A stretch of DNA of 64,000 nucleotides. Source: Desulfobulbus elongatus DSM 2908. Its GTDB lineage: Bacteria > Desulfobacterota > Desulfobulbia > Desulfobulbales > Desulfobulbaceae. This document shows positions 25,847-34,568 of this stretch, piece by piece; the first letter of the stretch is position 1; each line of letters starts with the position of its first letter. The notes below the pieces were generated by a model. It ran no database searches. It had not been told where the DNA came from and saw only the letters and a list, made by a program, of their open reading frames with translations. The stretch spans positions 1 through 64,000 of the forward strand of contig NZ_JHZB01000008.1 of NCBI RefSeq assembly GCF_000621145.1, in the 5' to 3' direction. Position numbers and translations under genes: made by a program.

Positions 25847-27981
25847 TACGTGTCCTCGCCGGGATGAACGGGAAATTTCAGGGTGAAGGTCGTGCCCCGG
25901 TTGGTGTCGCTGGCCACGTCCACCGACACCTGGTGCTGTTCCAGGATTTTATGGACAATGGCCAGCCCCAGGCCGGTTCCCTCGGGTTTGGTGGTGAAGA
26001 AGGGGTTGAAGATCCGCGACAGATTGTCGCGGGAGATGCCGCTGCCCTGGTCGGATATCTGCAGCACCACGTAGTCGCCCCGTTTCCTGCCCTGCCGCTC
26101 CATCCGGCCGCGGACCCCGATGGTGCCGCCCTCGGGCATGGCCTCCATGGCGTTGAGCAGCAGGTTGACCAGCACCTGATGAATCTGGTGCGCATCCAGA
26201 ATGACCGGCGGCAGGGTGTCCGGCAACTCGCACCGGACCTCGATCTTCTTTTCCTTAAGCTGGGAATCCATCAGCCCGATCGATCCCTGCACCACCCTGG
26301 CCAGGGAATCGCTTTTCAGGGCGGGTCGCGACGGTTTGGCGAAATCGAGCATCCCCTTGAGCAGGCTCCTGATCCGGTCGATCCCCTCCTGGGTGTCGGC
26401 GAGCAGGCTGCCGACCTCCGGGGTGAGCGCGGTCTTCTTGGCCAACAACTGGACATTGAAGTTGATGCTGCTGAGCGGGTTGCGGATTTCGTGGGCGATG
26501 CCGGCGGACATCTGCCCCAGCGAGGTCAGCCGGTCGAGGCGCCGGATCAGTTCCTCGGTTTTCTTCTCCTCGGTCAGGTCGCGGATGATAAACATGGCGC
26601 CGATCAGACCATCCTGATGATTGCGCAGCAGGGAGGAGGTGATCCCCAGGATGGTGGCGGTGCCGTCCTTGTGCGTCAACCGGATTTCCTTGTTGTCGAC
26701 CACCGCGTGCCGGTCGATGGCCAGATCGACCACCTGCACGATGTCGCCGGCAAAGACCGCGTCCACGCGCTCGCCCAGGACATACTTTCTTTTGAACCGG
26801 AACATCTCCTCGGTTTTCCTGTTCACCGAGGAAATTTCCTTTTTCAGGTCAATGGTGACCACGCTGGCCGGAGAACTTTCCAGGATGTTTTCCCGGAAGT
26901 TGCGTTCGGTCATCACCTGGCCGTAGAGTCGCGCATTCCTGATCAGGCTGGCGCAATGGTCGGCAAAGATGAGCAGCAGCTTGAGATCGTCCTCGGAAAA
27001 GGCGGCCCGGTCGGTGCTGCCGAGGTGCAGCACCCCGAACACCCGCTTGTCGCTGACCAGCGGCACGGAAAGCTGCGAGGCCGTGCCGGCGACGATCTCG
27101 CGGTAGCGGGGATCGGTGCGGACATCGTCCGTCAGCACGGGCATGCCGGTTTTGGCCACCCAGCCCACCAGGCCGGTGCCGGCCTTGAGGCGGAAGTCCG
27201 TGCCGACCGCGCTGCCTCCCCTGGCCGCGGCAATGGCGAGTTCCCGGCCCTCATCGTCGAGCAGGAAGAGGAGGCAGCAGGAGGCCCTGGTGATTTTCAT
27301 GGCGCTGGTGCAGATGACCTGGAACAGTTTTTCCAGGTTGAAGGCGGAACTGGCCTTCTTGCTGATTTCCTGCAAGGTGAGCAGCTGCTTGATCTTTTTC
27401 TGGTTCTGTTCCTGGAGCCGGGCATTTTCGATGACGATGCTGGCCTGGTTGGCAAAGGTCGAAAAGGCGGCGACGTCCCTCTTGGTCATCACCAGTTTGC
27501 TGTCGCCCCGGTCGGCGGTGATCAGGCCGATCACATCCTTTTTGATCTTCAGCGGCGCGGCCACGGTGGAAAACCGCCGCATGATGCCGCTGACCTTGAG
27601 GTCAACCGGCGTCACCCGGGGATCTTCCCGGTAATCCCTGACATAGATGGTCTTTCCCCAGCGGGCCACCCGGGTCTCGACGCAGTCGTGGGCAGCGAGA
27701 CGGTAGGGAAAGCGCAGGGCCCGTTCCGAATCGTCGGGGTTGAACCCGTGGATATAGCGGCATTCGAGCAGCTGCCGTTCCCGGTCGGTCAGGAAAATGG
27801 CCAGGCGGGTGAAATCGAAAACGTGCGAGATCTCCTTGACGATGGCGGTCAGGATGGTGTCGAGCGAGATCGGCCGGGTCAGCAGGCTGGAAATCTTATG
27901 GATCGAGGCCAGCAGCTTGTCCTTGGTCTGCAGTTCCTCCATGCAGACGGCCGCCGCGCGGCAGGTCGGTTTCTTGGGCAT
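25846..27981 (-). CDS. GAF-GAF-PAS sensor histidine kinase (NtrB-like)
   Basis: The 711-residue kinase has a GAF domain (about 40-185), a second GAF (about 205-355), a PAS domain (about 365-480) and a HisKA dimerization helix with phospho-His497 in AHEIRNPLSS. The HATPase domain follows (N-box NLLLNAMEAM, DQGSGI, TGLGLAI). No transmembrane segment is seen, so it senses a cytoplasmic signal. I start it at ATG 27981 after GAGGAAAAG; the frame is open further upstream without support. GAF ligands such as heme, Fe-S or nucleotides are not predictable. It is paired with the NtrC-type regulator. Confidence 0.92.
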   Translation of the reverse strand: MPKKPTCRAAAVCMEELQTKDKLLASIHKISSLLTRPISLDTILTAIVKEISHVFDFTRLAIFLTDRERQLLECRYIHGFNPDDSERALRFPYRLAAHDCVETRVARWGKTIYVRDYREDPRVTPVDLKVSGIMRRFSTVAAPLKIKKDVIGLITADRGDSKLVMTKRDVAAFSTFANQASIVIENARLQEQNQKKIKQLLTLQEISKKASSAFNLEKLFQVICTSAMKITRASCCLLFLLDDEGRELAIAAARGGSAVGTDFRLKAGTGLVGWVAKTGMPVLTDDVRTDPRYREIVAGTASQLSVPLVSDKRVFGVLHLGSTDRAAFSEDDLKLLLIFADHCASLIRNARLYGQVMTERNFRENILESSPASVVTIDLKKEISSVNRKTEEMFRFKRKYVLGERVDAVFAGDIVQVVDLAIDRHAVVDNKEIRLTHKDGTATILGITSSLLRNHQDGLIGAMFIIRDLTEEKKTEELIRRLDRLTSLGQMSAGIAHEIRNPLSSINFNVQLLAKKTALTPEVGSLLADTQEGIDRIRSLLKGMLDFAKPSRPALKSDSLARVVQGSIGLMDSQLKEKKIEVRCELPDTLPPVILDAHQIHQVLVNLLLNAMEAMPEGGTIGVRGRMERQGRKRGDYVVLQISDQGSGISRDNLSRIFNPFFTTKPEGTGLGLAIVHKILEQHQVSVDVASDTNRGTTFTLKFPVHPGEDT

Positions 27982-28406
27982 ATCTTTTCCTCGTTGGTGC
28001 GCGCCTCCGGCCCATGAACCCCGTTGCTCCCGTGGGCCGGGACGCCGCTTTTTCCTTTCCCACGGACCAGACCGAAAAATCAAATAAAAAATGCCGCCAT
28101 CCCCGAAAGAAAAAAGACCCGCCGTTTTCGCGGCCCGCCCGCGGTGGCTGTTTGGATGCGATGCCCATGGTCACAACGGGGCATGCGGCACCAGCCCGGG
28201 AAGACTGCCGGAGAATCTACCGCATGACCCGGTGGAATCATTGCCAGAATTGCCCTTGCCCCGAACCATGAGCATGGCCCGATCCTTTTTAAGATGTATT
28301 CCTATTTGGGATTGACACGTGTTCCTCTATCGGGTACCTTCGAAAACCATGATGCCCATGGGCCCGGTCCATGGCGGAACAGAACAACACCAAAGGGAGG
28401 TTCACG
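27982..28406. other. Divergent intergenic region, kinase / catalase
   Basis: About 425 bases. It contains the kinase ribosome site near 27990, the catalase promoter near 28312-28340 and a catalase ribosome site GGGAGG at 28395-28400. Overlapping frames across it look like high-GC shadows. No PerR/OxyR-type operator was recognised. Confidence 0.5.
28312..28340 (+). promoter_or_regulatory. Possible sigma70 promoter of catalase
   Basis: TTGACA (28312-28317) is consensus for -35. TACCTT (28335-28340), 17 bases later, is a weak -10. Confidence 0.35.
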
Positions 28407-29870
28407 ATGGACACCAGCAAGAAGAAACTGACCACCAACGCGGGCGCTCCGGTGCCCGACAACCAGAACGTCATGACTGCCGGCCCGCGCGGGCCGCAGC
28501 TGCTCCAGGATGTCTGGTTCCTGGAAAAACTGGCCCATTTCGACCGCGAGGTCATCCCCGAGCGGCGCATGCACGCCAAGGGTTCCGGCGCCTACGGCAC
28601 CTTCACCGTCACCCACGACATCACCAAGTACACCCGCGCCAGGATCTTCTCCCAGATCGGCAAGAAAACCGAACTGTTCGCCCGCTTCTCCACCGTGGCC
28701 GGCGAACGCGGCGCCGCCGACGCCGAGCGCGATATCCGCGGCTTTGCCGTCAAGTTCTACACCGAGGAAGGCAACTGGGACATGGTCGGCAACAACACCC
28801 CGGTCTTTTTCCTCCGCGATCCGCTCAAATTTCCGGACCTCAACCACGCGGTCAAACGCGACCCGCGCACCAACATGCGCAGCGCCAAAAACAACTGGGA
28901 TTTCTGGACCTCCCTGCCCGAGGCCCTGCACCAGGTGACCGTGGTCATGAGCGACCGCGGCATTCCGGCCACCTACCGCCACATGCACGGCTTCGGCAGC
29001 CATACCTTCAGCTTCATCAACGCCGGCAACGAGCGCCACTGGTGCAAATTCCACTTCAAGTCGCAGCAGGGCATCAAGAACCTGACCGACGCCGAGGCCG
29101 AGGCCCTGGTCGGCAAGGACCGCGAGACGCATCAGAAGGATCTGTACGAGGCCATCGAACGGGGCGAGTTTCCCCGCTGGACCATGTACGTCCAGGTGAT
29201 GACCGAGGAGCAGGCGGCCAAGCTGCCCTACCATCCCTTTGACCTGACCAAGGTCTGGTACCACAGTGACGCGCCGCTGATCGAGGTGGGCGTGCTCGAA
29301 CTGAACCGCAATCCGGACAACTACTTCGCCGAGGTCGAGCAGGCGGCCTTCAACCCGGCCAACGTGGTGCCGGGCATCAGCTTCTCGCCGGACAAGATGC
29401 TCCAGGGCCGGCTCTTCTCCTACGGCGATGCCCAGCGCTACCGCCTGGGCGTCAACCATCACCTCATCCCGGTCAACATGGCGCGCTGCCCCTTCCACAG
29501 TTATCACCGCGACGGCCAGATGCGGGTGGACGGCAACCATGGCTCCGCTCTGGCCTATGAGCCCAACAGCTACGGCGAATGGCAGGAGCAGCCCGACTTT
29601 TCCGAGCCGCCGCTCAGCCTGAGCGGTGCCGCCGCCCACTGGAACGCCCGCGAGGACGACAGCGACTACTACACCCAGCCGGGCAAGCTCTTCCGGCTGA
29701 TGACCACGGCACAGCAGGAAGCCCTGTTCGGCAACACCGCGCGCGCCATGGGCGATGCCCCGAAGGAGATCAAGGTCCGCCACATCGGCAACTGCTACAA
29801 GGCCGATCCCGACTACGGCAAGGGGGTGGCCGCGGCCCTGGGCATTCCGATGAGCGAGGTGCCGGTGTAA
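28407..29870 (+). CDS. katA: Heme catalase (clade 3, small subunit)
   Basis: The 487-residue enzyme dismutates hydrogen peroxide. It has the distal heme region with the catalytic His ([12 protein letters not shown]), the Asn in [10 protein letters not shown], and the proximal heme-ligand Tyr in the segment [14 protein letters not shown]. The NADPH-binding region of small catalases is also present. I start at ATG 28407 after GGGAGG, though the frame opens at 28371. Length matches small-subunit catalases (about 480-490). It is followed by bacterioferritin, as in oxidative-stress loci. Confidence 0.96.
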   Translation: MDTSKKKLTTNAGAPVPDNQNVMTAGPRGPQLLQDVWFLEKLAHFDREVIPERRMHAKGSGAYGTFTVTHDITKYTRARIFSQIGKKTELFARFSTVAGERGAADAERDIRGFAVKFYTEEGNWDMVGNNTPVFFLRDPLKFPDLNHAVKRDPRTNMRSAKNNWDFWTSLPEALHQVTVVMSDRGIPATYRHMHGFGSHTFSFINAGNERHWCKFHFKSQQGIKNLTDAEAEALVGKDRETHQKDLYEAIERGEFPRWTMYVQVMTEEQAAKLPYHPFDLTKVWYHSDAPLIEVGVLELNRNPDNYFAEVEQAAFNPANVVPGISFSPDKMLQGRLFSYGDAQRYRLGVNHHLIPVNMARCPFHSYHRDGQMRVDGNHGSALAYEPNSYGEWQEQPDFSEPPLSLSGAAAHWNAREDDSDYYTQPGKLFRLMTTAQQEALFGNTARAMGDAPKEIKVRHIGNCYKADPDYGKGVAAALGIPMSEVPV

Positions 29871-29901
29871 CGGCATTCCTGCCCAAACGATGACCTTTTC
29901 C

Positions 29902-29937
29902 CAACGGGCGGGTCGGATTCGTTCCGCCCGCCCGTTG
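29902..29937 (+). terminator. Strong hairpin after catalase, short T content
   Basis: CAACGGGCGGG (29902-29912) and CCCGCCCGTTG (29927-29937) form a perfect 11-bp stem with a 14-base loop, 30 bases after the stop. The downstream TTCGTTCC is only weakly T-rich. Confidence 0.55.
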
Positions 29938-30026
29938 TTCGTTCCTGTCGACGGAACAGGCGAAGAATGCTATAGAACGGATGGCGATCCATTCAATCCC
30001 ATCAACCGAACCCACAGGTGAACATC

Positions 30027-30530
30027 ATGCACGAGAACAGCATCAAACTCCTCAACCAGGCAGTGAGCGACGAAATCGCCGCCCTCCATCAGTACATGTA
30101 TTTCCACTTTCACTGCGACGACCAGGGGTATGATCTTCTGGCCGGCCTGTTCAAGCAGACCGCCATCAAGGAAATGCTCCATGTCGAACGCCTGGCCGAG
30201 CGCATCCTGTTCCTCGGCGGCGATGTGGTGATGGTCAGTTCCTGCCCGGTTTCGCCGGTCCAGGATGTCAACGAGATGCTGACCATGGCCCGGCAGATGG
30301 AGTTGGACAGCGCCCGCAGCTACAACCTCTGGGCCAACGAATGCGGCGCCAATGCCGACAGCGTGTCGAAGAAGATTTTCGAGGATCTGGTGGTCGACGA
30401 GGAAGGCCACTACGACGCCTTCGACATCGAAATGGGCAACATGAAAAAATTCGGCGCCAACTATCTGGCCCTGCAGTCGATCGAACGGAGCAAAACCCGC
30501 GCCCAGATGCCCCCGTCCGCCGGCGAATAA
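30027..30530 (+). CDS. bfr: Bacterioferritin-like protein
   Basis: The 167-residue four-helix protein has the ferroxidase ligands Glu16, Glu49, His52 (EMLH), Glu92 and the EEGH pair (125-128). Met50 in KEMLH sits at the place of the heme-bridging Met52 in bacterioferritin, which supports heme binding. It stores iron and removes peroxide-generating Fe(II). ATG 30027 with AGGTG upstream is preferred over GTG 30018. A weak promoter-like TATAGA lies at 29971. It follows catalase, giving an iron/peroxide defence pair. Confidence 0.88.
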   Translation: MHENSIKLLNQAVSDEIAALHQYMYFHFHCDDQGYDLLAGLFKQTAIKEMLHVERLAERILFLGGDVVMVSSCPVSPVQDVNEMLTMARQMELDSARSYNLWANECGANADSVSKKIFEDLVVDEEGHYDAFDIEMGNMKKFGANYLALQSIERSKTRAQMPPSAGE

Positions 30531-30965
30531 CGGCACAACCGCTTCCCGGCGCGCCATGATCGCCGGAAACGGCACAACCGTCTCTCCGTCGGGGCGGTGG
30601 TTGTGCCGTTTCCGGCCACGGCGGACCGCCCTCGCTTCGGCAGGCGCGGCCTTCCGGCCATATTCCGGCCACCGTCGCTCGCACCCCATCGCCCCCCCTA
30701 TCCTCGTGTTTTCCCCATTTCCGCTGCCCCCCCTTCCCCGGCCGGCATCCGGGACCGCCATCGGCGTGCGTGCGTTTTGACCGGAATCTGATCATCCTCA
30801 ATCCCCGTGTTCATCATATTCTAACATCCGTGCGGTATATGCACGGTGCTGCCGCGGAAAAGGAATCCTCCGGCGGCGAACACCGCGAAATCCGGAGCCT
30901 GCGGCCGGTGGCAGCACGGGCGGCGCGCTCCGTTCATTGGACACATCTCACGCATGGAGGGAGAA
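30531..30965. other. Gene-free region with long perfect inverted repeat
   Basis: About 435 bases between bacterioferritin and alkaline phosphatase. Just after the bfr stop, CGGCACAACCG (30531-30541) occurs. The same word reappears inside an 18-bp perfect inverted repeat, 30562-30579 and 30599-30616. The remainder has no clear promoter; TTGACC at 30777 has no matching -10. The phosphatase ribosome site GGAGG is at 30957-30961. Confidence 0.6.
30562..30616. repeat. 18-bp perfect inverted repeat (hairpin)
   Basis: GCCGGAAACGGCACAACC (30562-30579) is exactly complementary to GGTTGTGCCGTTTCCGGC (30599-30616), with a 19-base loop. No T-tract follows. It may end bfr transcription by a T-less mechanism, protect RNA, or be a repeat element. 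Confidence 0.75.
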
Positions 30966-32504
30966 ATGGGAGGAAAACGATGGTTGTTCACCGCGGCCCT
31001 GGCCGCGACGATATTCATGGCGGGCGCGGCTGGGGCCGACACCCCCAAGTATGTGTTCTTCTTCGTCGGCGACGGCATGGCCAGCGCCCAGATCCAGGCC
31101 ACCGAAGCCTACCTGACCACCAGGAACGGCGGCAGGGCCACCGAGGCCAAGGACCTGCTGAAGGAGGAAAACCGGTTGAACATGAGCAAGCTGCCGGTCC
31201 TGGGCATGCAGACCACCTATGACGCCCATGCCCTGATGACCGACTCCGCCTCGGCCGGCACCGCCTTTGCCTGCGGCATCAAGACCACCAGCGGCATCAT
31301 CGGCATGGACGGCACCAAAACCGTCAGCTACAAATCCATCGCGGAACTGGCCGCCGAAAAGGGCAAGCGGATCGGCATCATTTCCAGCGTCTCCCTGGAT
31401 CATGCCACGCCCGCCTCTTTTTACGCCAGCGTTCCCAGCCGGAGCGACATGAACGCCATCGCCCGGCAGATGGCGGCCAGCGGCTACGACTTTTTCGGGG
31501 GCGGCGGCCTGGCGGCCAGCGACGCCGAGACCGTCAAGGCCCGGATGCAGGCCAACGGCTACACCATCCTCCAGAACCGCGAGGCGATCCTGCAACTGAA
31601 AAAGAATCCGAAAGGCAAGGTGGTGGCCATCAATCCCTACCTGCAGGACAGCGCCGCCATGCCCTACGCCATCGACCGCCCGGAGGCCAACCTGTCGCTG
31701 GCCGAGATGACCGAGGTGGCCATCTCCTCCCTGCTCACCCGGAAAAAAGACGGCCACAAGAAGGGTTGGGGCGGGAAAGACGACGGTTTCTTCCTCATGG
31801 TCGAAGGCGGCAAGATCGACTGGGCCTGCCATGCCAACGACGCCATGGCCACCATCGGCGACACCCTGGATTTCGATGACGCCATCGGCGTGGCCCTGGA
31901 GTTTTACCGCGCCAATCCCTCGCAGACCCTGATCGTGGTCACCGGCGATCACGAGACCGGCGGCATGTCGGTGGGGCACGCCACCACCGGCTATACCGCC
32001 TACTACGACCGCCTGCTCGGCCAGACCAGCAGCTTCCAGGCCTTTGGCATGAACGAGTGGAAGGCGCACAAGGCGGCGCACTCGACCGGCTACAACTGGA
32101 CCGCCACCAACAACCTGGAGAACAGCTCCGAGATGATCGGCCTGATGCAGACCGTTTTCGGCCTCGACTGGTCGTCCCTGAACGACTTCCAGAAAAAGAA
32201 ACTCGAGGATGCCTACGATAAATCGATGTGCGGCCAGAACGGCAACGACGCCGACGAAAACAGCCTGCTGTACGGCGGCTACGAGCCGATCATCGTCACC
32301 ATCACCCATATCCTCAACGAGCGGGCCAGCATCGGCTGGACCTCGTACGCCCACACCGGCGTGCCGGTGCCGGTCTTCGCCATCGGCCGCGACGCCGGGC
32401 GCTTTGCCGGATTCTACGACAACACCGACATCGCCAAGCAGATAGCCAGGGCCATGGGAATCTGGCAGCAATTGCCGGTCGTGAAGACCGCGTCCGCCCA
32501 TTGA
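30966..32504 (+). CDS. phoA: Secreted alkaline phosphatase (PhoA family)
   Basis: The 512-residue protein has a signal peptide (MGGKRWLFTAALAATIFMAG, cleaved near AGA/D) and the alkaline phosphatase fold: FFVGDGM metal site, nucleophile Ser in DSASAGTAF, and DHATPASF. GGKIDWACH and VTGDHETGG supply further zinc ligands. A C-terminal His (SYAHTGVPVPVF) completes the site. It hydrolyses phosphomonoesters in the periplasm. ATG 30966 has GGAGG upstream; the frame opens earlier at 30846. No Pho box was recognised. Confidence 0.93.
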   Translation: MGGKRWLFTAALAATIFMAGAAGADTPKYVFFFVGDGMASAQIQATEAYLTTRNGGRATEAKDLLKEENRLNMSKLPVLGMQTTYDAHALMTDSASAGTAFACGIKTTSGIIGMDGTKTVSYKSIAELAAEKGKRIGIISSVSLDHATPASFYASVPSRSDMNAIARQMAASGYDFFGGGGLAASDAETVKARMQANGYTILQNREAILQLKKNPKGKVVAINPYLQDSAAMPYAIDRPEANLSLAEMTEVAISSLLTRKKDGHKKGWGGKDDGFFLMVEGGKIDWACHANDAMATIGDTLDFDDAIGVALEFYRANPSQTLIVVTGDHETGGMSVGHATTGYTAYYDRLLGQTSSFQAFGMNEWKAHKAAHSTGYNWTATNNLENSSEMIGLMQTVFGLDWSSLNDFQKKKLEDAYDKSMCGQNGNDADENSLLYGGYEPIIVTITHILNERASIGWTSYAHTGVPVPVFAIGRDAGRFAGFYDNTDIAKQIARAMGIWQQLPVVKTASAH

Positions 32505-32569
32505 GCCCGCGCCGGCTCCATCCGTCCACCCCGTGCGGCGTCGCGAGGCATTCTTTTTCCCGATCGCCC

Positions 32570-33712
32570 ATGCCCACGTTCCGCCGCGAACTCCTCTTTT
32601 CCCTGATCATCGCCCTGTTCTGCATCGCCCTGCTCACGCTCGACATCGCCCGGGTGCCGCCGGCTCCGGAAGGCATCCGCTGCCGGGCGCTGGTCACCGG
32701 TGTCGACAACTCCAGGGTGCGCACCAACCTGATCGTCAAGACCAATGTCCAGCTCCTCACGGTCCGGCTGCTGTCCGGGCCGCACGAGGGCCAGACGGTC
32801 GAGGTGGTGAACATGCTCACCGGCAAGATGGAACTCGACGAATTCTACGAACCGGGCACCACCATCCTGATCGAATACGACGCCCCGGAAGGCAAGCCGG
32901 CCAACGCGGTGGCACGGGGCGCCTATCGCCTGGGACTGCAACTGTTCCTGGCGGTCCTGTTCGGGCTGCTCCTCTTCGCCGTGGCGGGGGTCACGGGCCT
33001 CAAAGCCGGCCTGTCCTTCGTGTTCGCGGCCCTGGTGCTGTGGAAACTGTTCTTCCCGCTCCTGCTGCTCGGCTATCCGCCCCTGCCGACCGGCCTGGGC
33101 ATCGTCGCCCTGCTCACCGGGGTGATCTGCTTCGCCGTTGGAGGCCTGACCCGGCGCGGGACGGCCACCTTCCTCGGTTCCCTGCTGGGACTGCTGCTCA
33201 CCTGCGGCCTGGCCGCCCTGTTCACCCATCTGTTCCGGCTGCACGGCGCGGTGCGGCCCTTTGCCGAGATGCTGCTCTATTCCGGCTACCCGCAACTGAA
33301 TCTGACCGACATCTTCGTGGCCAGCGTCTTCATCGCCTGTTCCGGCGCGGTCATGGATCTGGCCATGGATATCGCCGCCACCATGGATGAGCTCAAATTC
33401 CGCCATCCGGAAATCGGCCTGCTCGACCACATGCGGTCCGGGCTGCGGGTCGGCCGCGCGGTCACCGGCACCATGACCACCACCCTGCTGCTCGCCTACT
33501 CGGGCAGCCACATCGCCATGTTCATGGTCTTCCTCGCCAAGGGCCTGCCGCCGGCCAACCTGCTCAACGCCCCCTTCGTCGCCGCCGAGGTCCTCAACAT
33601 CCTGGTCGGCAGCTTCGGGGTGATCGCCGTCGCCCCGTGCACCGTGGTGATCGCCGCCCTGCTCTACCGCACCCGGACCGCGCCGGACCATCCCGCATCC
33701 CGTCCCGGTTGA
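32570..33712 (+). CDS. YibE/F-family multi-pass membrane protein
   Basis: The 380-residue protein has an N-terminal helix (about 8-27), a soluble segment to about 125 with beta pattern (CRALVTGVDN, TVEVVNMLTG), then about seven hydrophobic helices. LNLTDIFVASVFIACSGAVMDLAMDIA and the segment MRSGLRVGRAVTGTMTTTLLLAY are the conserved YibE/F core. The function of the family is unknown. ATG 32570 is 65 bases after the phosphatase stop. A perfect hairpin follows the gene. Confidence 0.82.
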   Translation: MPTFRRELLFSLIIALFCIALLTLDIARVPPAPEGIRCRALVTGVDNSRVRTNLIVKTNVQLLTVRLLSGPHEGQTVEVVNMLTGKMELDEFYEPGTTILIEYDAPEGKPANAVARGAYRLGLQLFLAVLFGLLLFAVAGVTGLKAGLSFVFAALVLWKLFFPLLLLGYPPLPTGLGIVALLTGVICFAVGGLTRRGTATFLGSLLGLLLTCGLAALFTHLFRLHGAVRPFAEMLLYSGYPQLNLTDIFVASVFIACSGAVMDLAMDIAATMDELKFRHPEIGLLDHMRSGLRVGRAVTGTMTTTLLLAYSGSHIAMFMVFLAKGLPPANLLNAPFVAAEVLNILVGSFGVIAVAPCTVVIAALLYRTRTAPDHPASRPG

Positions 33713-33720
33713 TCCGCGTT

Positions 33721-33740
33721 CCGGCAACGGCGGTTGCCGG
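33721..33740 (+). terminator. Hairpin after YibE/F gene without T-tract
   Basis: CCGGCAAC-GGCG-GTTGCCGG is a perfect 8-bp stem with a four-base loop, eight bases after the stop codon. No T run follows, so terminator function is only possible. Confidence 0.4.
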
Positions 33741-33847
33741 TTGCCAAGGCCGGGCGCGCATGCTACAAACGGGGATGCACCGTTGCGTTCCGTGGCGCAT
33801 CGTCCGGAACGGCGAAAAACACAACACGCAACCGCCGGGAGGCCGCC

Positions 33848-34321
33848 ATGATATCGGCACAGGAACTCGACAAGGGAATGGTCATGCTCAAGACAATCTG
33901 GTTCGCCCTGGCGGGGTCGCTGGTCATGTACGTCATTGCCGTGCCCCTTTTCCTGGCCGACTCGGCCGCCCGCTTCTCCCCCGAAATCTACGGGGAACTG
34001 CGCGTGCTGCTGTATGCCGTTGCCGCCGCGACCCTGGCGGCCTCCTGGCTGGTGCGGCGCCTGCTGCTGGGCGCCCGGATTCCCCCCAAGCCGACCCGGT
34101 CGCAGCAGCACCCGGTCATCCAGCGGTACACCACCGCCATGCTCATCGCCCTGGCCATGACCGAGGCCATCGGTATCTACGGCCTCCTGCTTTTTCTCCT
34201 GGGCGGCAACCGGACCGATCTGCTGCTGCTCTCGGCCCTGGCAGCCGCCGCGATGACCCTCTATTTTCCACGGAAGAACGAACTGATCTCCCTGGCGGAA
34301 AAATTTAACCGCCGTGATTGA
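33848..34321 (+). CDS. Uncharacterised four-helix membrane protein
   Basis: The 157-residue protein has four hydrophobic helices (about 15-35, 52-70, 90-112 and 122-138). The first helix pair and the segment MLIALAMTEAIGIYGLLLFLL resemble, only superficially, the second helix of ATP synthase subunit c (ALTEAxxIYGL). No family could be assigned with confidence. I start at ATG 33848 after GGGAGG; the frame opens at 33734. Its stop codon overlaps the -35 of the promoter for the glycan locus. Confidence 0.7.
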   Translation: MISAQELDKGMVMLKTIWFALAGSLVMYVIAVPLFLADSAARFSPEIYGELRVLLYAVAAATLAASWLVRRLLLGARIPPKPTRSQQHPVIQRYTTAMLIALAMTEAIGIYGLLLFLLGGNRTDLLLLSALAAAAMTLYFPRKNELISLAEKFNRRD

Positions 34322-34345
34322 CGCCATCGAACCTTTCCCTATAAT
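34318..34345 (+). promoter_or_regulatory. Sigma70-type promoter P1 of the glycan locus
   Basis: TTGACG (34318-34323) and TATAAT (34340-34345) are separated by 16 bases. The -10 is perfect. The -35 starts inside the stop codon region of the preceding gene. Confidence 0.6.
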
Positions 34346-34450
34346 GAGCACCGAACGACCAACGGCTCCCGAAGTCATGCCGCGCTGAGCACGTCTGGGT
34401 CGATTTCTTCAAAAGAACGGTTTTTCCTTTACTTTCCCGGCACGGGACGC

Positions 34451-34479
34451 TTGCGGTCATGGTGTCCCGAGTGTATAGT
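34451..34479 (+). promoter_or_regulatory. Sigma70-type promoter P2 of the glycan locus
   Basis: TTGCGG (34451-34456) and TATAGT (34474-34479) have a 17-base spacer. Transcription would begin near 34486, about 80 bases before the GH18-NodB-GT2 gene. Confidence 0.5.
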
Positions 34480-34568
34480 GGCCCGTTTTCCGCCCGAGGA
34501 ACATCCTGCTGTCCCGGCGAACGCAACGGCCGACCGACCACGCCGCGCGGAGGCACCCTGAATCTGTC

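Noticed and set aside
33848-34321. ATP synthase subunit c-like protein
   Set aside because: Only a short MTEAIGIYGL-like stretch matches. It has four helices, not two, and no F0F1 genes are nearby.
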